Below, in pieces: positions 25,711-35,167 of a DNA stretch of 61,544 bases (positions are counted from its first letter, which is position 1; every line of letters begins with the position of its first letter). A program made the translations under genes and the position numbers. Source of the DNA: Ignavibacteriota bacterium. GTDB taxonomy: Bacteria > Bacteroidota > Ignavibacteria > UBA10030. Below the pieces are notes generated by a model. The model searched no databases, was not told the DNA's origin, and saw only the letters and a program-made list of their open reading frames with translations. The DNA is taken from positions 1 through 61,544 of the forward strand of contig PLMK01000077.1 in assembly GCA_003142475.1 (NCBI GenBank), in the 5' to 3' direction.

Positions 25711-27711
25711 TTACTTCCCTAAACGGGCGAGATCAATTTTTCCGATATAATAAATCTGGCGTCCTTTGTATTGCAGCACACTCAAACATGTATTCACGCG
25801 ATTCCTCGAAAGAGAAATTTGAGAATGCAATCCTTCAAATCCTTCCATCTTAGCAAGTGCTCCAGCAAGATCTTTCCGCCTTGAACTCCCTTGCGATGCA
25901 ATCTGAAGAATAATCTTTGCCACATCATAACCGTATATTGCATTAGTGCCCGGAGTTTTATTTTTATTCGCTAACTTATAATTTGCTTCAAATGTCCTAA
26001 ACGTTTCACTTTCTAATGCCGGATACGAATCCGCACAGAACATCACGCCATCAGTGTACTGACGATTCTGATCAAGAGCCGCTATGTCATTCCAATCTCC
26101 TGTACCAACAATCTGTGCTTGAATATTAAAATATTTCATTTGTGAACTAACAATCGGAATTTCATCTGAGCTTGCAATCGGCGCAAACAGAGCATCGATT
26201 GACCTTACCGGCATTTCTAGACTATCATATTCCATGCGCTCAAAATGCGTTGATATTTTTAGAGAGTCGGCAATCTGTTTTCCTCTTTTGCCAAACAATA
26301 GAGTTACAGGTGCGGTTAACCCGCGCTCAATAAGCGAATCCAGCATGTGTTGATTAACACCCCACCTAATGAATTTATTCAACTCTGATTGCCGCATCTT
26401 TGCACTAAAATCAATCGTCGGTATATCCAGTTTCTGCAGCGCTTTTCGTCTTATGCTTGTCAGTTCGGTCCGTAAATCCATCGAACCAGACATGTAATAT
26501 TGTACATCAATCACCTCGCCACCCAGCGAATTAACTTCAGCGATGAATGATTCAGCCATTTGCTTCCCTACAATATCTGTTGGTGCAAGCACAGCAAAAT
26601 TCCGTGCACCGAGTGTGTTGCAGGCAAATGCTGCAGCATCACGCCCTCGAGTGTCATAATCCGGATTAGCTTGAAAGATGAACGGGCCGATAGCAGCAAT
26701 TCCATTTGCAGTTGCAGTCGGCGTGATCAGCGGAATACCGTGTTCGTTTGCAATACCAGCACACGCGAAAACTTCATTACTCGAAATCGGTCCTATGATG
26801 GCGGAAACTTTTTCATCAGTGCACAAATCGGCTACCATCCGTGCAGCAACACTTGGATCTCTTTCAGTATCGCGAACTTCAAGAGAGACTTTTATTCGCA
26901 CCTTTTGATTGTATTCGTTCACTGCGAGTTGAATGCCCTCTAGAAATTCCACGCCAAGTTCTTGTGTCAACGGATTTTCCGCTTTCAGCATCAACGGCAG
27001 GACCACGCCAATCTTCATTCCACCGCTATTTTCCATTTGGCCTAACAGTGCAAGAGCTTCACTGACATATTTTGTTTTTTGCGGTAGTAATGCTATTTTG
27101 TGCAGCATCTCTCTCGCTGTGGTAACATCTCCGGTAAGCAAAAGTTTTTCGGCGGTATGTATAATTACAAGCGCTTTCATTTCATCGCTTTTCGCATAAG
27201 GCTGGAGCCTCTGCAATTCTGAAAGTGCGAGGTACGACGAAGTCAGCATTTCTACTAGCTTCTCGGAACGTGCTACCAATTGTTCATTGTGCGATGTCTG
27301 AACCACCTCAATACATTCCGATGCAGCGTCCTTATAACGCCCCGTGCGAAAGTAATCAAGCGCAAGTGTGTAGTGCGCATCGTCTATGTAAGTTGATTGA
27401 GGATACCTGTCGATTAAATTTTTTAAAAGACGGATAGATACTTGATAGTCCTTCAGTTCATAAAACGCTTTCGCTCCCATAATATACGCACCGGTTATTC
27501 GGTGACTTCGGGGATAGTCTTTAATCACACTAAAGAATAAAACTGACGCTGTATCGAAATGACCAGCTTTGAACAATTTCATTGCGCTGACAAACTCGCG
27601 CTCTGCTTCCGGTTTGAATACAATAATATCCTGCAGACTTTGAGATTGCACACCAATCGAGAAAGCAAACATCATAAAAAGGGTTGCTATGATTATAATT
27701 GCTTTTTTCAT
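25711..27711 (-). CDS. TPR plus type-1 periplasmic-binding-fold protein (LpoA-like)
   Basis: This 666-residue exported protein begins with a signal peptide (about 1-23). TPR/YbgF-like repeats follow at about 30-215 (motifs such as AFYELKDYQVSIRLLKNLI and AHYTLALDYFRTGRYKDA). From about 232 to the end it has a type-1 periplasmic binding domain of the branched-chain amino acid receptor family (IGVVLPLM, SAIIGPISSNEV, IPLITPTATANG, YGYDVAKIILQIAS). The combination recalls LpoA, which activates a penicillin-binding protein from the outer membrane, but no lipobox is seen. No branched-chain amino acid permease genes lie nearby; the adjacent ABC pair is of the exporter type. A role in envelope assembly is more likely than transport; this is inference. 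Confidence 0.75.
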   Translation of the reverse strand: MKKAIIIIATLFMMFAFSIGVQSQSLQDIIVFKPEAEREFVSAMKLFKAGHFDTASVLFFSVIKDYPRSHRITGAYIMGAKAFYELKDYQVSIRLLKNLIDRYPQSTYIDDAHYTLALDYFRTGRYKDAASECIEVVQTSHNEQLVARSEKLVEMLTSSYLALSELQRLQPYAKSDEMKALVIIHTAEKLLLTGDVTTAREMLHKIALLPQKTKYVSEALALLGQMENSGGMKIGVVLPLMLKAENPLTQELGVEFLEGIQLAVNEYNQKVRIKVSLEVRDTERDPSVAARMVADLCTDEKVSAIIGPISSNEVFACAGIANEHGIPLITPTATANGIAAIGPFIFQANPDYDTRGRDAAAFACNTLGARNFAVLAPTDIVGKQMAESFIAEVNSLGGEVIDVQYYMSGSMDLRTELTSIRRKALQKLDIPTIDFSAKMRQSELNKFIRWGVNQHMLDSLIERGLTAPVTLLFGKRGKQIADSLKISTHFERMEYDSLEMPVRSIDALFAPIASSDEIPIVSSQMKYFNIQAQIVGTGDWNDIAALDQNRQYTDGVMFCADSYPALESETFRTFEANYKLANKNKTPGTNAIYGYDVAKIILQIASQGSSRRKDLAGALAKMEGFEGLHSQISLSRNRVNTCLSVLQYKGRQIYYIGKIDLARLGK

Positions 27712-27787
27712 TTAGACTTTCATAGAGGAAGTGCAAATTTTGTTCATTATTGATGTTGAAAGTACCACATCACAACGTAAGTTGCAA

Positions 27788-29485
27788 TCAAAAATCTCGA
27801 TGCATTGACCGTAGTCCAACAATAAATCCGAGCGCGGAAAGAATAAACGAAATAACAGCGAGGAGAATTCCCGCTATCAGAAGCATTTTAACGTGGAATA
27901 TTTTGAATTGAAATAACGCTGCAAAATATGCAGACACAGGAACAAGGATAATAACCACAATGACAATAAGATAAAGGAGTGTTGCTAAAAAGGTCAATGT
28001 TGCGCCTTGTGTAGATGCTGCACGAATTGGATTCCGTTCAAGATAGTTCGCAAAGAAACCGCCAAACCCAAGATTGAATGAAACCATTGTGAGTGAAATC
28101 CAAAACGCATTGAAGACACCGAACCATAATAACAATGAGCGCAATTCTGTTTTACTAATAAATGGAATATTGCTGGCAATAGCGATGTACTCTGCAATCG
28201 GTAACACCAGGACAAATCCAAGAATAAATTTAGTCAGAAAGATTTTATTGTCTTTTATTGGACTGCTTCTAAGTACCCAAAATGTTTGTCCTTCCAACCC
28301 AATCATAGGGAAAACAAATCGGAGTGTGAGCGAGCTGACCATAAATCCGCCGAACACAAACATTACCGAATACGTCAGCATCTGTACATCCATTATATGT
28401 AAATTAAGATTGATATTGCTTACGCTGATTGCGAACAAACCAGTCAAGATGATCATCACGACAAGGTGAATCCATTGGCTGGCTTCTCTGAAAAATGTAA
28501 AGAATTCCTTCTTAATTAATACTTCTATCTGTGAAGGAAATAAACTGCGAGATTGAAAATCCATAAAGTGCCGGTGAGCCGGATCGTAGATTTTTCGCGT
28601 CGCAGATTGCACGTCCAGCGACACTAACCAGCTTCGATAATAGAATCGATTCGCTACAAGGAGCAGCAAACCAAACGCTGCAAGGGTGAAAGAAAGAAGA
28701 ATACCGGCGTATGGTAATGCATTCATCACCTCGCCGCGTGCAATATGAAAGAAAAATTGTGCTACCCATTGATTGGGAAGGTATTGAAGATAACCCGGAG
28801 CCGCGTGTGAAAGATAAGCATCCACATTTGGATAATAGCGATTGACCTTTTCTACCATCGTAATTGGATTCGACGAATCGAAGAACAAGTAGATGAAAAA
28901 GAAATAGAGTGCAAAAAGTCCAGCCATTACTTTTCGAAATCCAATTCTGCCTGCTATTTTCATAATTGCCATCAGAATAAGGACGGCAAGACATGCAGAA
29001 AGAAACATAAATGGAATCAGTATAAAGAGCATAACTCCGACGAAAAAGTACCACGGATATCCAAAGTAACTGCCGTACCCTAACAGCGCCATAAACGCTA
29101 CGACAAAGAGCGTGGTTGAGCTATAAAAGAAGTTATCAAAGAATTTCATAATGAAGATCGTGGTAAATGAGACCGGCTTTGTAAGAAGAAAACCAACTTC
29201 GGAAGAACGATAAAGCGTCGAGTACGAGACGATGATGTTGCCGAGATTCACTGCAACAAAAAGCACAAAGAGCAGCATCGAGATAAAAGTATGAAATAGA
29301 TATAAACCGGTGCGTATGTGTCCCAGCATGAAGCGCGTTGATGAAAAAGCAAATGTGTATGCACCATAGGCAAATCCACAAAAGACAAGAGATGACGCAA
29401 CACCGCGAACGATGGAAACTGAGCGTTTATCAAATGCAGTTTTAAAGAACGAAAGAAGTTTGTAATGGAGGATGTGAAAAAACAT
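27788..29485 (-). CDS. ABC-2-like transporter permease
   Basis: The 565-residue protein is highly hydrophobic, with roughly ten or more membrane helices in two sets separated by a soluble stretch (about 290-340). It resembles large ABC-2-type permeases that pair with a single ATPase. It lies 5 bases downstream of the ATPase gene, so the two form one exporter. Substrate is unknown; no linked accessory gene points to one. Several helices are rich in Phe and Tyr. Assignment comes mainly from topology and from the coupled ATPase. Confidence 0.75.
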   Translation of the reverse strand: MFFHILHYKLLSFFKTAFDKRSVSIVRGVASSLVFCGFAYGAYTFAFSSTRFMLGHIRTGLYLFHTFISMLLFVLFVAVNLGNIIVSYSTLYRSSEVGFLLTKPVSFTTIFIMKFFDNFFYSSTTLFVVAFMALLGYGSYFGYPWYFFVGVMLFILIPFMFLSACLAVLILMAIMKIAGRIGFRKVMAGLFALYFFFIYLFFDSSNPITMVEKVNRYYPNVDAYLSHAAPGYLQYLPNQWVAQFFFHIARGEVMNALPYAGILLSFTLAAFGLLLLVANRFYYRSWLVSLDVQSATRKIYDPAHRHFMDFQSRSLFPSQIEVLIKKEFFTFFREASQWIHLVVMIILTGLFAISVSNINLNLHIMDVQMLTYSVMFVFGGFMVSSLTLRFVFPMIGLEGQTFWVLRSSPIKDNKIFLTKFILGFVLVLPIAEYIAIASNIPFISKTELRSLLLWFGVFNAFWISLTMVSFNLGFGGFFANYLERNPIRAASTQGATLTFLATLLYLIVIVVIILVPVSAYFAALFQFKIFHVKMLLIAGILLAVISFILSALGFIVGLRSMHRDF

Positions 29486-29490
29486 GTGCG

Positions 29491-30213
29491 CTACTGTTTA
29501 GTAACTTCCAGGAAGACGGATTCAAACTTCCCGTCGTACCGTGCTTTATCTAACTGTAACTGTTCACGAGTATCACAGAAAACCAATTTTCCATTGTTGA
29601 TAATGCCGATCCTGTCACAAAGTTCTTCTGCGACCGGCAGGCTATGCGTGGACATAAGAATAGAGATACCGTTCTGAGATTGCATGTGCAGCGTATTCCG
29701 CACGATCTTCGCGCTGCGTGGATCCAACCCTATCATCGGTTCATCGATAATGATAGCTTTAGGATGATGAAGAAGTGCAGCGGCGATCGTAATCCGCTGT
29801 TTCATTCCTTGCGAATAATCCTCTGTCCGTTTATCAATCCAATTACCAATTTCAAAATGATCGATAAGTTCAACAATACGGTCATGCAATGTTGATTTTG
29901 GAATCTTGAACAGTCCGCCAATAAAGTAAAGAAACTCCCGACCTGTTAGTTTTTCATACAAGAATGGGATATCCGGTACATAGGCAATGGACTGTTTAGC
30001 TTCCATCGGCTGCTTGACAATATCGTAATCGTTCACAAGGATACTGCCCGATGTCGGAGCAAATAAACCAACAATCATTTTGATGGTAGTAGTTTTTCCT
30101 GCGCCATTTGGTCCAAGAAATCCGAAAAACTCACCCTTCGGCACAGTCAACGATAGACTATCAACTGCTGTGAAGCCGCCAAATTTTTTTGTAACGTTCT
30201 CAAGTCGGATCAT
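29491..30213 (-). CDS. ABC transporter ATP-binding protein
   Basis: This 240-residue ATPase has Walker A GPNGAGKTTTIK (about 34-45), the Q-loop near YVPDIPFLYEKLTGREF, the signature YSQGMKQRI (about 134) and Walker B AIIIDEPMIGLD (about 153). The H-loop is in STHSLPVAEEL. It belongs to the group that serves ABC-2-type exporters. It immediately precedes the permease gene in transcription order and energises it. The cargo cannot be predicted. Confidence 0.92.
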   Translation of the reverse strand: MIRLENVTKKFGGFTAVDSLSLTVPKGEFFGFLGPNGAGKTTTIKMIVGLFAPTSGSILVNDYDIVKQPMEAKQSIAYVPDIPFLYEKLTGREFLYFIGGLFKIPKSTLHDRIVELIDHFEIGNWIDKRTEDYSQGMKQRITIAAALLHHPKAIIIDEPMIGLDPRSAKIVRNTLHMQSQNGISILMSTHSLPVAEELCDRIGIINNGKLVFCDTREQLQLDKARYDGKFESVFLEVTKQ

Positions 30214-30270
30214 AAAACTGTCAGCTTTCAGCGTTCAATTATCAATCTATATACCTTTTTACAATTGGAG

Positions 30271-31815
30271 CTATTCCCACTCTATTGTTGCTGGTGGCTT
30301 AGAACTAATATCATAGACCACCCGATTGATGCCGCGCAATTCATTTGTAATTCTGTTTGAGATATGTGCGAGCACATCGTTCGGAATCTTTGCCCAATCT
30401 GCTGTCATTCCATCAACACTTGTTACTGCACGCAATGCAACGGCATTTTCGTATGTGCGCCCATCGCCCATCACACCAACGGAACGAATCGGAAGCAGAA
30501 CCACAAACGCCTGCCAGATTTTATCATAGAGATTTGAACGTTTCAGTTCCTGAATAAAAATATCGTCCGCTTCACAAAGCAGCGTTAGTTTTTCTTTTGT
30601 GATATCGCCAAGTACTCGTACTGCAAGTCCTGGCCCCGGAAACGGATGCCTGCCAATGAGATCTGCCGGCACGTCAAGCAGCCGTCCAATTTCACGCACT
30701 TCATCTTTGAAGAGCTCGCGAAACGGCTCTATGAGTTTGAAGTTCATTTTTTCTGGCAATCCGCCGACATTATGATGAGATTTAATTGTGACCGACGGAC
30801 CTTTGAATGATACCGATTCAATCACATCAGGATACAACGTACCCTGCGCAAGAAATTCAATCGAGCCGCTAACCTTTTTTGCCTCTTCTTCGAACACTTC
30901 AATAAATGTCTTGCCGATTATTTTTCTTTTCTTTTCAGGATCGTCCACACCTGCAAGTCGGGAGAGAAAAATATCTGTTGCATCGACATAAGAGAGACTG
31001 ATATGAAATGTATCGCGGAAAGTTTTGACTACCTGCTCGCTTTCATTCTTCCGCATTAATCCATTATTGATGTGAACGCAATGGAGTTGATCTCCGATAG
31101 CGCGATGTAGTAAAACTGCAAGCACCGACGAATCAACACCGCCGCTCAGTGCACATAAAACTTTTGCCGATCCGACTTTTGCACGAATTTCTTTTTCTGC
31201 TTGCTCAACAAATGATGCCGGAGTCCAATTGCCTTTCGCTCCGCAAACTTTGAATATAAAATTACCAAGAATTTTCTTTCCATCTGGTGTATGCACTACT
31301 TCCGGATGGAATTGCACTCCAAACATTTTTTTCTTCTGATTCCGAATAGCGCAAATAGGTGCATTGTGAGAATGCGCAATCGGTTCAAATCCATCCGGCA
31401 GCTGACTCAGTGCGTCGCCGTGACTCATCCACACCGATGTAATCGCATCAAGGCCCGTGAAGAGATCACTATGATTATCTATCAGCAAATCTGCCTTGCC
31501 ATATTCTCGGCGGGCAGCAGAATTAACTTTGCCGCCAAATCTGTCCGCAAAAAGCTGGAGTCCGTAACATATTCCGAGGATTGGAATTCCAAGGTCGAAA
31601 ATACGCGGATCAGGTTTCGGCGCATCTTTTTCATATACACTCATTGGGCCGCCCGATAAGATAAGACCGATCGGCTGAAGCTGCTTTATTTGTTCGATAG
31701 AATAATGAAATGGGTGGATTTCAGAATAGACTCCTAACTCACGCACTCGCCGGGCAATGAGCTGTGTATATTGAGATCCAAAATCGAGGACAAGAAGACA
31801 TTGTGTGTGTTCCAT
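30271..31815 (-). CDS. guaA: GMP synthase (glutamine-hydrolysing)
   Basis: The 514-residue enzyme converts XMP to GMP using glutamine and ATP. The glutaminase domain has the nucleophile in [13 protein letters not shown] (about 80-92) and the His-Glu pair in [10 protein letters not shown] (about 170). The ATP pyrophosphatase domain has the P-loop [15 protein letters not shown] (about 224-238). The C-terminal dimerisation domain ends in the conserved PPATIEWE. Length is as expected (about 510-525). It is divergent from the YebC-family gene, with a 118-base region between them. It is a biosynthetic purine gene, not part of the purine-type degradation operon. Confidence 0.97.
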   Translation of the reverse strand: MEHTQCLLVLDFGSQYTQLIARRVRELGVYSEIHPFHYSIEQIKQLQPIGLILSGGPMSVYEKDAPKPDPRIFDLGIPILGICYGLQLFADRFGGKVNSAARREYGKADLLIDNHSDLFTGLDAITSVWMSHGDALSQLPDGFEPIAHSHNAPICAIRNQKKKMFGVQFHPEVVHTPDGKKILGNFIFKVCGAKGNWTPASFVEQAEKEIRAKVGSAKVLCALSGGVDSSVLAVLLHRAIGDQLHCVHINNGLMRKNESEQVVKTFRDTFHISLSYVDATDIFLSRLAGVDDPEKKRKIIGKTFIEVFEEEAKKVSGSIEFLAQGTLYPDVIESVSFKGPSVTIKSHHNVGGLPEKMNFKLIEPFRELFKDEVREIGRLLDVPADLIGRHPFPGPGLAVRVLGDITKEKLTLLCEADDIFIQELKRSNLYDKIWQAFVVLLPIRSVGVMGDGRTYENAVALRAVTSVDGMTADWAKIPNDVLAHISNRITNELRGINRVVYDISSKPPATIEWE

Positions 31816-31886
31816 AAATTAATATAGGAAAAAGTCAGGTGCCGTTCAAAACCACGACTCTTCCAAATGTGATAGAAGATTCGTAT

Positions 31887-31915
31887 CTTATCAAAACAAT
31901 ATTTTTCCAAGTCAA
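31887..31915 (-). promoter_or_regulatory. Possible guaA promoter
   Basis: On the minus strand TTGACT (31915-31910) is followed after 17 bases by GATAAG (31892-31887), about 70 bases before the guaA ATG. The -35 box is good and the -10 box is moderate. It lies in the divergent guaA/yebC intergenic region. Consensus match only. Confidence 0.35.
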
Positions 31916-31933
31916 TGAAATAGAGCAAAATTT

Positions 31934-32644
31934 ATGGGCAGAATATACGAAACAAGAAAGTATGTGATGTTCGCGCGCTTTGCGCGAATGTCGAAAGCAT
32001 TTAACAGAATCGGACGCGAAATAAACGTTGCAGTCAAAATGGGTGGCCCCGATCCTAAAGGTAACCCGCGACTTCGTATCGCCATACAAAATGCAAAAAG
32101 CGTTAACATGCCGAAAGATCGCGTTGAAGCCGCTATTAAACGTGCGTCGGACAAAGACACAACCGGCTATGAAGAAATTATTTATGAAGGGTATGCTCCG
32201 CATGGTATTGGAGTCGTTGTTGAATGCACGACCGACAACCCAACACGCACCGTTGCAAACGTCCGGCATTATTTATCGAAAGGCGGCGGATCGCTTGGTT
32301 CATCTGGTTCCCTTATGTTTATGTTTGAACGCAAAGGTCTTATCCGCATTGCGGCGTCTACAGTTCCTGATATTGATGAATTCGAATTAGAATTGATCGA
32401 CCACGGCCTTGATGATCTTTCTCAACATGAGCAAGAGCTGCTTATTTACACTTCGTTTCAAGATTACGGTAAGATGTTAAAATATTTAGAAGAAAAAAGA
32501 ATTGAAGTCAAAAACTCCGAGCTTCAGTATCTTCCAACTACAACAAAAGAATTATCTGAAGAACAAGCAAAAGAAGTAAAGGAACTGATTGATAAAATAG
32601 AAGAAGACGACGACGTACAGTCTGTCTTCCACAATATGGCTTAA
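31934..32644 (+). CDS. yebC: YebC/PmpR family protein (TACO1-like)
   Basis: This 236-residue protein begins GRIYETRKYVMFARFARMSK, the N-terminal form seen in Bacteroidota and relatives rather than the AGHSKW start of proteobacterial YebC. The core AVKMGGPDPKGNPRLRIAI and MPKDRVEAAIKRA is well conserved. Family members were described as transcriptional regulators; more recent work ties TACO1/YebC to translation of difficult sequences such as proline runs. It stands alone on the plus strand, divergent from guaA. No clear Shine-Dalgarno sequence precedes the ATG at 31934. Confidence 0.93.
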   Translation: MGRIYETRKYVMFARFARMSKAFNRIGREINVAVKMGGPDPKGNPRLRIAIQNAKSVNMPKDRVEAAIKRASDKDTTGYEEIIYEGYAPHGIGVVVECTTDNPTRTVANVRHYLSKGGGSLGSSGSLMFMFERKGLIRIAASTVPDIDEFELELIDHGLDDLSQHEQELLIYTSFQDYGKMLKYLEEKRIEVKNSELQYLPTTTKELSEEQAKEVKELIDKIEEDDDVQSVFHNMA

Positions 32645-32834
32645 TGTAGTAAAACTTAAAAAATATTTTCCATTTCCGCTGGAGTGATATTTTAAAGAAA
32701 TCCTGCTTCTTTTCTAAAAGATGTGATAAACACAAACCCATCTATCTTGTACTAAAAAACAAACAGAATGAATAGCAGAATAGACAATTCATTCAGTTTT
32801 TCTGCCATTATACCTCAAGAACTATTAAATTTCG

Positions 32835-32849
32835 TGGCACATTGCTTGC
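32835..32849 (+). promoter_or_regulatory. Sigma-54 (-24/-12) promoter
   Basis: TGGCAC (32835-32840), five bases, then TTGC (32846-32849) is an exact match to the RpoN core consensus TGGCAC-N5-TTGC. It lies 43 bases before the ATG of the DUF6600-like gene, in the right orientation, giving a leader of about 30 bases with GAGG before the start codon. A second TGGCAC at 32861-32866 has no matching -12 box. Such promoters need an enhancer-binding activator, none of which is in the window. Confidence 0.65.
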
Positions 32850-32892
32850 GATAATATGCTTGGCACATGAAGATTAACTTTCGAGGTACGCC

Positions 32893-34026
32893 ATGAAAAA
32901 ATTACTTTTATTTCTTTCAGTTTTCAGTACAGCTATTATGCTAAGTCCGAAATCTTCAGCGGTTCCCAATCTTGTTATGTCTGATGTTGGAATGCAATTC
33001 GGTTTTTTCTATTCATCACTTGCACCTCACGGCGAATGGATTGAAGTAGAATCCGGAGCCCGTGTCTGGCGTCCGTTTCACATTCCTCATCAGTGGCGCC
33101 CGTATCTTGACGGCCGTTGGGTATGGACTGATGAGTATGGATGGTATTGGATGTCCAATGAACCATTCGGCTGGATCACGTACCATTATGGACGTTGGTA
33201 TGATGATGATTACTACGGTTGGGTCTGGATGCCCGATGATGTATGGGCACCGGCATGGGTCGAGTGGCGCTATGACAATGACTACATCGGCTGGGCTCCG
33301 TTACCACCATACGCAAGATTCAATATGACATTTGGAATTCGATTCACAACTCATTGGATCGCGCCTGCACATTATTGGAATTTCATTCGTTACAATCGTT
33401 TCGGTTCTGTCATTCGCTATCGCGACACAGCACCGGAAGAATATGCGAGGCGTTTCATTCATACTGGCCGCAGCGGCCCGCAATATGGGATTGACCACGA
33501 ACGTATTATAAATCGTGGAGTTGATAGAACCATTATCGAACGCCGCGGCAATATACAATTCCCAAGAACAGAAGTGAGAGAAATCCGTGAACAATCCGGC
33601 GAAAGAATGACACGATCAAATGACAACCAGTGCATCGAAATTTATCGTCCTACACGGGATGAGATGCAGCGCAGTACAGAACGCATCGAAACCCGGCGAG
33701 GCGACCGAAATCTTTCAATTGATATGAATAAGGTCACGCAGTCGCGGCGTGAACCTGGATTACAAAAGGATAATCGACAAACAGAACAATTACATGCACA
33801 CACGCCTCGAATACAAGAACGACAATCACAGCGTGATAGACAGGAAATGCGCCGCGAGTTGATTCAGCGGCACGAGCGCAAACAGAATCTCTCGCCGCCA
33901 GTGAATCGTGGAATAAGGCAGCAACAGGTAGAACGGCCACGAGAGACATCTCAAAGTACGCATAATAACAAATCTGATTCTGAGAGGCAGTCTACCCGCA
34001 GTAGTGGAGAACGAAGATCTCAATAA
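32893..34026 (+). CDS. DUF6600-like secreted Trp/Tyr-rich protein with QR-rich tail
   Basis: The 377-residue protein has a signal peptide (about 1-24). A first domain (about 35-145) is extremely rich in Trp, Tyr and Asp, in repeated units such as HGEWIEVESGARVWRPF, GRWVWTDEYGWYWMSN, YGRWYDDDYYGWVWMPDD and DNDYIGWAPLPPYARF. This matches the DUF6600 family of exported proteins. The last 170 residues are low-complexity, rich in Arg, Gln, Glu and Ser, and probably disordered. Function is unknown; an envelope or matrix role is inference. It has its own sigma-54-type promoter and is followed by a hairpin terminator. No neighbour points to a pathway. Confidence 0.75.
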   Translation: MKKLLLFLSVFSTAIMLSPKSSAVPNLVMSDVGMQFGFFYSSLAPHGEWIEVESGARVWRPFHIPHQWRPYLDGRWVWTDEYGWYWMSNEPFGWITYHYGRWYDDDYYGWVWMPDDVWAPAWVEWRYDNDYIGWAPLPPYARFNMTFGIRFTTHWIAPAHYWNFIRYNRFGSVIRYRDTAPEEYARRFIHTGRSGPQYGIDHERIINRGVDRTIIERRGNIQFPRTEVREIREQSGERMTRSNDNQCIEIYRPTRDEMQRSTERIETRRGDRNLSIDMNKVTQSRREPGLQKDNRQTEQLHAHTPRIQERQSQRDRQEMRRELIQRHERKQNLSPPVNRGIRQQQVERPRETSQSTHNNKSDSERQSTRSSGERRSQ

Positions 34027-34058
34027 ATATCTGAAAGTTTTAACTCAGATGACATAAA

Positions 34059-34096
34059 GGTGGCATTGGAAACTGTGCCACCATACTTTTTTTCTT
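34059..34096 (+). terminator. Rho-independent terminator after the DUF6600-like gene
   Basis: The stem GGTGGCA (34059-34065) pairs with TGCCACC (34076-34082) around a 10-base loop, and a T-rich run begins at 34087. It lies 33 bases after the stop codon at 34026, facing the convergent rluD gene. Confidence 0.7.
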
Positions 34097-34145
34097 TCAT
34101 TACCGAGTCTCTGAAAGAAACAGATTATTACTTGGGAATAAAATT

Positions 34146-35156
34146 CTACGGGTAGATATCACGTGATCCAACGGCTTCTAGCACTTCCTTCATATCATCC
34201 GGCAACTCGGAATCAAACTTAACAAATTCTTTTGTTGCAGGGTGGATAAAACCGATGGTCTTTGCATGCAGTGCCTGCCGTGAAATGAGCTTTAGCAGGT
34301 TTGCGGCAAATTGGGATTTCTTCCCTGTCAATCCATTCCACGTATTGCATCGTCCGCCATACGTAGGATCGCCAAATACCGGATGATTGATGTGCGCTAA
34401 ATGCACACGAATCTGATGCGTCCGGCCGGTCTTGAGATGCAGGCGAACGAGTGAAAGAAACTCGAATTCTTTCAGTACTTCATATTCCGTAATTGCAGAT
34501 TTTCCATCTTCTGTTACTGCCACTTTTTTCCTATCGCGCTTGCTTCGGCCAAGATTTGCATCAATCGTTCCTTTCGGTGACTTAAAACGTCCCCACACAA
34601 TCGCCCAATACTCGCGGTCGATAGTACGCTTGGCAAATTGTTTTGCAAGAAATGCATGCGCCGCATCGTTTTTCGCTACGACCATTAATCCTGTGGTATC
34701 TTTATCTAACCGATGCACAATGCCGGGGCGCATCTCGGTGTTCAGTGTAGAAAGATGATTACAATGATGCAGGAGTGCATTCACGAGTGTACCGGAATAA
34801 TTGTTGTATGCCGGATGAGTGACCATGCCTGCCGGTTTATTCACAATCAGCAGGGACGTATCTTCATGCACAATGTTGAGTGGAATATCTTCCGGCTCCG
34901 CATCCATGCGCGGCGGACGCGGAAACGTAATATCAATAACGTCATTGGGATTGAGCAGGTAACTCGACTTAACGATCTTGCCATTCACCAGCACCATTCC
35001 AGCTTCAATGGCTTGCTGAACTTTATTGCGCGTGGCATTTTCTACCCGATGCGTAAGATAGACATCGAGACGTTTGCGGTGTTCACCGGGGGGAACGACG
35101 ATGCGGAGTTGCTCGCGCTCCTCTGTAGTCTCACCAGAGGATTCTTGAGGAAGCAT
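34146..35156 (-). CDS. rluD: RluD-type pseudouridine synthase
   Basis: This 336-residue RluA-family enzyme has an N-terminal S4 RNA-binding domain (about 27-90, RLDVYLTHRVENATRNKVQ). The catalytic domain has the active-site Asp in HRLDKDTTGLMVV (about 153-165). The family also shows RTHQIRVHLAHINHPV near 255. It isomerises uridines in 23S rRNA, in helix 69 if truly RluD. It starts 11 bases after lspA, an arrangement widespread in bacteria. The first 20 residues, rich in Glu, precede the S4 domain. Confidence 0.93.
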   Translation of the reverse strand: MLPQESSGETTEEREQLRIVVPPGEHRKRLDVYLTHRVENATRNKVQQAIEAGMVLVNGKIVKSSYLLNPNDVIDITFPRPPRMDAEPEDIPLNIVHEDTSLLIVNKPAGMVTHPAYNNYSGTLVNALLHHCNHLSTLNTEMRPGIVHRLDKDTTGLMVVAKNDAAHAFLAKQFAKRTIDREYWAIVWGRFKSPKGTIDANLGRSKRDRKKVAVTEDGKSAITEYEVLKEFEFLSLVRLHLKTGRTHQIRVHLAHINHPVFGDPTYGGRCNTWNGLTGKKSQFAANLLKLISRQALHAKTIGFIHPATKEFVKFDSELPDDMKEVLEAVGSRDIYP

Positions 35157-35167
35157 AATTCGTGTTG

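Noticed and set aside
30214-30270. Short shared string TCAGCGTTCA in two intergenic regions (also near 35860) as a dispersed repeat
   Set aside because: Only about ten bases are shared and no hairpin or longer repeat unit supports a mobile or regulatory element.
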